The notes under the pieces are model-generated. The model saw only the letters and a list, made by a program, of their open reading frames with translations. It did not search any database and was not told the DNA's origin. Below, piece after piece: positions 6,898 through 8,270 of a stretch of DNA of 8,270 bases. Made by a program: the position numbers and the translations under genes. Each line of letters opens with the position of its first letter. Position 1 is the first letter of the stretch. The stretch lies in the NCBI GenBank assembly GCA_937897125.1, contig CALCPL010000112.1, positions 1 through 8,270 on the forward strand. The letters run 5' to 3'. The stretch is from an uncultured Candidatus Pelagibacter sp. (GTDB lineage Bacteria > Pseudomonadota > Alphaproteobacteria > Pelagibacterales > Pelagibacteraceae).

Positions 6898-8154
6898 ATG
6901 AAAAAATTAATACTTTCAGTATTTACTTTTTTATCATTAGTTTGTGCACCTACAATTAGTGCTGCAGAAAATGTTAAAATTGGAGTACTTTATCCATTAA
7001 CTGGGCCCGTTGCTCAGGTTGGAAAAGATGCCGTAGCAGCAGTTCAAACTGCTTTGGATATTATAAATAACAGCCACAATATACCTGGTATGCCTTTAGC
7101 AAAAGATGCGGGCCTAAAAGGTTTAGGTGGTGGAAAAATTTCAATTGTTGTTGGTGATCATGGTGGAAAACCAGATATTGGAGTTGGTGAAACAGAGAAA
7201 ATGTTAAACTCTGATAAAGTTCATGCAATGTTTGGTGCTTACTACTCATCTGTAACAGGTGCAGCAAGTCAAGTATCTGAAAGAGCTGGTATACCTTGGG
7301 TTAATGGTGAATCTACTTCACCAAAATTAACTACAAGAGGGTTTAAATATTTCTTTAGAGTAACACCACATGATGGTGAGTTTACTCAATTGATGTTTGA
7401 ATTTATGGATGATTTCAACACTAAAAATAATAACAAGCTAAAGACACTTGGAATTATTCATGAGGATACTCTTTGGGGAGCTGATAGTGGTGGAACACAA
7501 GATAAAATGGCAAAAGACAAAGGCTATAAAGTTGTTGAAAAAATTAGCTATAAAGCAAAAACAACTTCTTTAAGTTCTGAAGTGCAGAGATTAAAAGCAA
7601 AAAACCCAGATGTTTTATTGCCATCATCTTACACAGCTGATGCTTATTTATTTTTAAACACAGCCAAAGAACTTGATTATAATCCTAAACTTTTAGTTGC
7701 ACAAAATGCTGGCTATACTGATCCAAAATTTATAGCTACTATGGGAAGCAAAGCTGAAGGAGTAATTACAAGATCTCCTTTCAATACTGACTTAGCAACT
7801 ACAATTCCAATGATTGGAACTGTAAATGAACTATTTAAGAAACATTCTGGTGGAAGAGATTTATCAGATGTACCTGCTAGAGCATTTACTGGTTTTATGG
7901 CATTAGCTAATGCAATTAATAATGCTGGATCGACTGACCCAGAAAAAATTAGACAAGCATTAGTAAATTTAGATATGTCATCTGACTCTCTTATTGTTCC
8001 ATATAGAGGTATTAAATTTGGTGCTGATGGTCAAAATGAAAAAACAAGAGGTATTTTGATGCAAGTACAAGATGGAAAATACTGTACAGTTTATCCATTT
8101 GAGCTAGCTGCATGCAAATTGCAGTACCCGATGCCAACTTGGTCTCAAAAATAA
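6898..8154 (+). CDS. HAAT-family ABC importer periplasmic substrate-binding protein (LivK/Peripla_BP_6 type)
   Basis: A 418-residue exported binding protein. The signal peptide is MKK, a hydrophobic core and PTISA, with cleavage near residue 22-23 before ENVKIGVLYPLTGP, the typical first strand of type I periplasmic binding proteins. Further family blocks are MFGAYYSSVTGAASQVSERA (111-130), GIPWVNGESTSPKLT (131-145), FFRVTPHDGEFTQL (152-165) and the C-terminal end YPMPTW. Cys16 is not in a lipobox, since Val precedes it, so the protein should be soluble in the periplasm. Two Cys residues near the C-terminus might pair. It captures the ligand for the LivHMGF-type complex encoded divergently. 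The gene has its own strong ribosome site and terminator, so it is probably monocistronic and more highly expressed than the membrane genes. The ligand cannot be assigned: this family binds branched-chain and other amino acids, amides and urea. The neighbouring 5-oxoproline genes give only a weak hint. Confidence 0.93.
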   Translation: MKKLILSVFTFLSLVCAPTISAAENVKIGVLYPLTGPVAQVGKDAVAAVQTALDIINNSHNIPGMPLAKDAGLKGLGGGKISIVVGDHGGKPDIGVGETEKMLNSDKVHAMFGAYYSSVTGAASQVSERAGIPWVNGESTSPKLTTRGFKYFFRVTPHDGEFTQLMFEFMDDFNTKNNNKLKTLGIIHEDTLWGADSGGTQDKMAKDKGYKVVEKISYKAKTTSLSSEVQRLKAKNPDVLLPSSYTADAYLFLNTAKELDYNPKLLVAQNAGYTDPKFIATMGSKAEGVITRSPFNTDLATTIPMIGTVNELFKKHSGGRDLSDVPARAFTGFMALANAINNAGSTDPEKIRQALVNLDMSSDSLIVPYRGIKFGADGQNEKTRGILMQVQDGKYCTVYPFELAACKLQYPMPTWSQK

Positions 8155-8172
8155 TTTAGACTAATACTATTG

Positions 8173-8203
8173 AAGGCGATCATTAACATGGTCGCCTTTT
8201 TTT
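8173..8203 (+). terminator. Rho-independent terminator after the binding-protein gene
   Basis: AAGGCGATC (8173-8181) pairs with GGTCGCCTT (8190-8198) in a 9-bp stem with one G-U pair and an 8-nt loop. A run of seven T at 8197-8203 partly overlaps the stem. The GC-rich stem stands out in this AT-rich DNA and sits 19 nt after the stop codon. It is the only convincing intrinsic terminator in the window. Confidence 0.9.
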
Positions 8204-8228
8204 ATTTATTAAATACTTTTTCTTGAAT

Positions 8229-8234
8229 TATAAT
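8229..8234 (+). promoter_or_regulatory. Possible -10 box for a gene beyond the window
   Basis: A consensus TATAAT lies downstream of the terminator and just before the adapter. No good -35 is visible and the surroundings are almost pure A/T, so this may be chance. The rest of 8204-8247 holds nothing I can recognise. Confidence 0.2.
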
Positions 8235-8247
8235 ATTTATTTTATAT

Positions 8248-8270
8248 CTGTCTCTTATACACATCTCCGA
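8248..8270. other. Nextera i7-side adapter, reverse orientation (not genomic)
   Basis: These 23 bases are the exact reverse complement of bases 27-49: the Tn5 mosaic end (8248-8266) followed by CCGA, the start of the Read 2-side adapter. Genomic sequence ends at 8247. Confidence 0.98.

Noticed and set aside
6898..6966. Lipoprotein signal in the binding protein (Cys16)
   Set aside because: The residue before the Cys is Val, so the lipobox rule fails; a normal Sec cleavage site lies a few residues further on.
7061..7267. Minus-strand frame antisense to the binding-protein gene
   Set aside because: Its composition (rich in His, Gln and Leu) is what reverse reading of this gene would give; it has no start signals.
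31..8266. Possible Tn5/IS50-like transposon bounded by 19-bp inverted repeats
   Set aside because: The repeats are the engineered Nextera mosaic ends joined to adapter and index bases; no transposase or resistance gene lies between them.

Overview
The window is strongly AT-rich and very tightly packed. Genes abut or overlap by a few bases, and the only non-coding stretches are about 27, 112 and 93 bp. Together with the gene content (a 5-oxoprolinase cluster and a branched-chain-amino-acid-type ABC transporter with a separate binding protein), this fits a streamlined marine alphaproteobacterium of the SAR11/Pelagibacterales kind or a similar AT-rich lineage. That placement is an inference from composition and packing, not from a marker gene. 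Both ends of the window carry Illumina Nextera (Tn5 mosaic-end) adapter sequence: bases 1-49, including an i7 index, and 8248-8270. Only about 50-8247 is genomic, and the gene at the left edge is cut by the library or assembly boundary.

Left half (50-3489): 5-oxoproline/glutamate metabolism. On the minus strand pxpB overlaps pxpC by a few bases; pxpC is cut at the left edge and is about 70% complete. Divergent from pxpB, with only 27 bp between start codons, pxpA runs on the plus strand. It is followed after 3 bp by a small exported TPR protein, and after 4 bp more by a DUF1445/YcsI-family protein (D-glutamate cyclase family). PxpA, PxpB and PxpC together form the ATP-dependent prokaryotic 5-oxoprolinase, which converts 5-oxoproline to glutamate. 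The DUF1445 family includes the mammalian enzyme that makes 5-oxo-D-proline from D-glutamate. The same families (ycsF, ycsI, kipI, kipA) sit together in Bacillus subtilis, so the association is old. The exported TPR protein is the unexpected member.

Right half (3490-8154): a complete ABC importer of the hydrophobic/branched-chain amino acid (HAAT, Liv) family. Reading leftward on the minus strand, livH-livM-livG-livF-like genes form one operon with overlapping ends. The periplasmic binding protein gene is divergent, across a 112 bp control region; it has its own strong Shine-Dalgarno sequence and ends at a clear intrinsic terminator. The two halves converge with no base between the stop codons of the DUF1445 gene and the livF-like gene. 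The ligand cannot be read from sequence. A glutamate-related compound or 5-oxoproline is a hypothesis from neighbourhood only. I found no RNA genes, CRISPR arrays, insertion sequences or phage genes.
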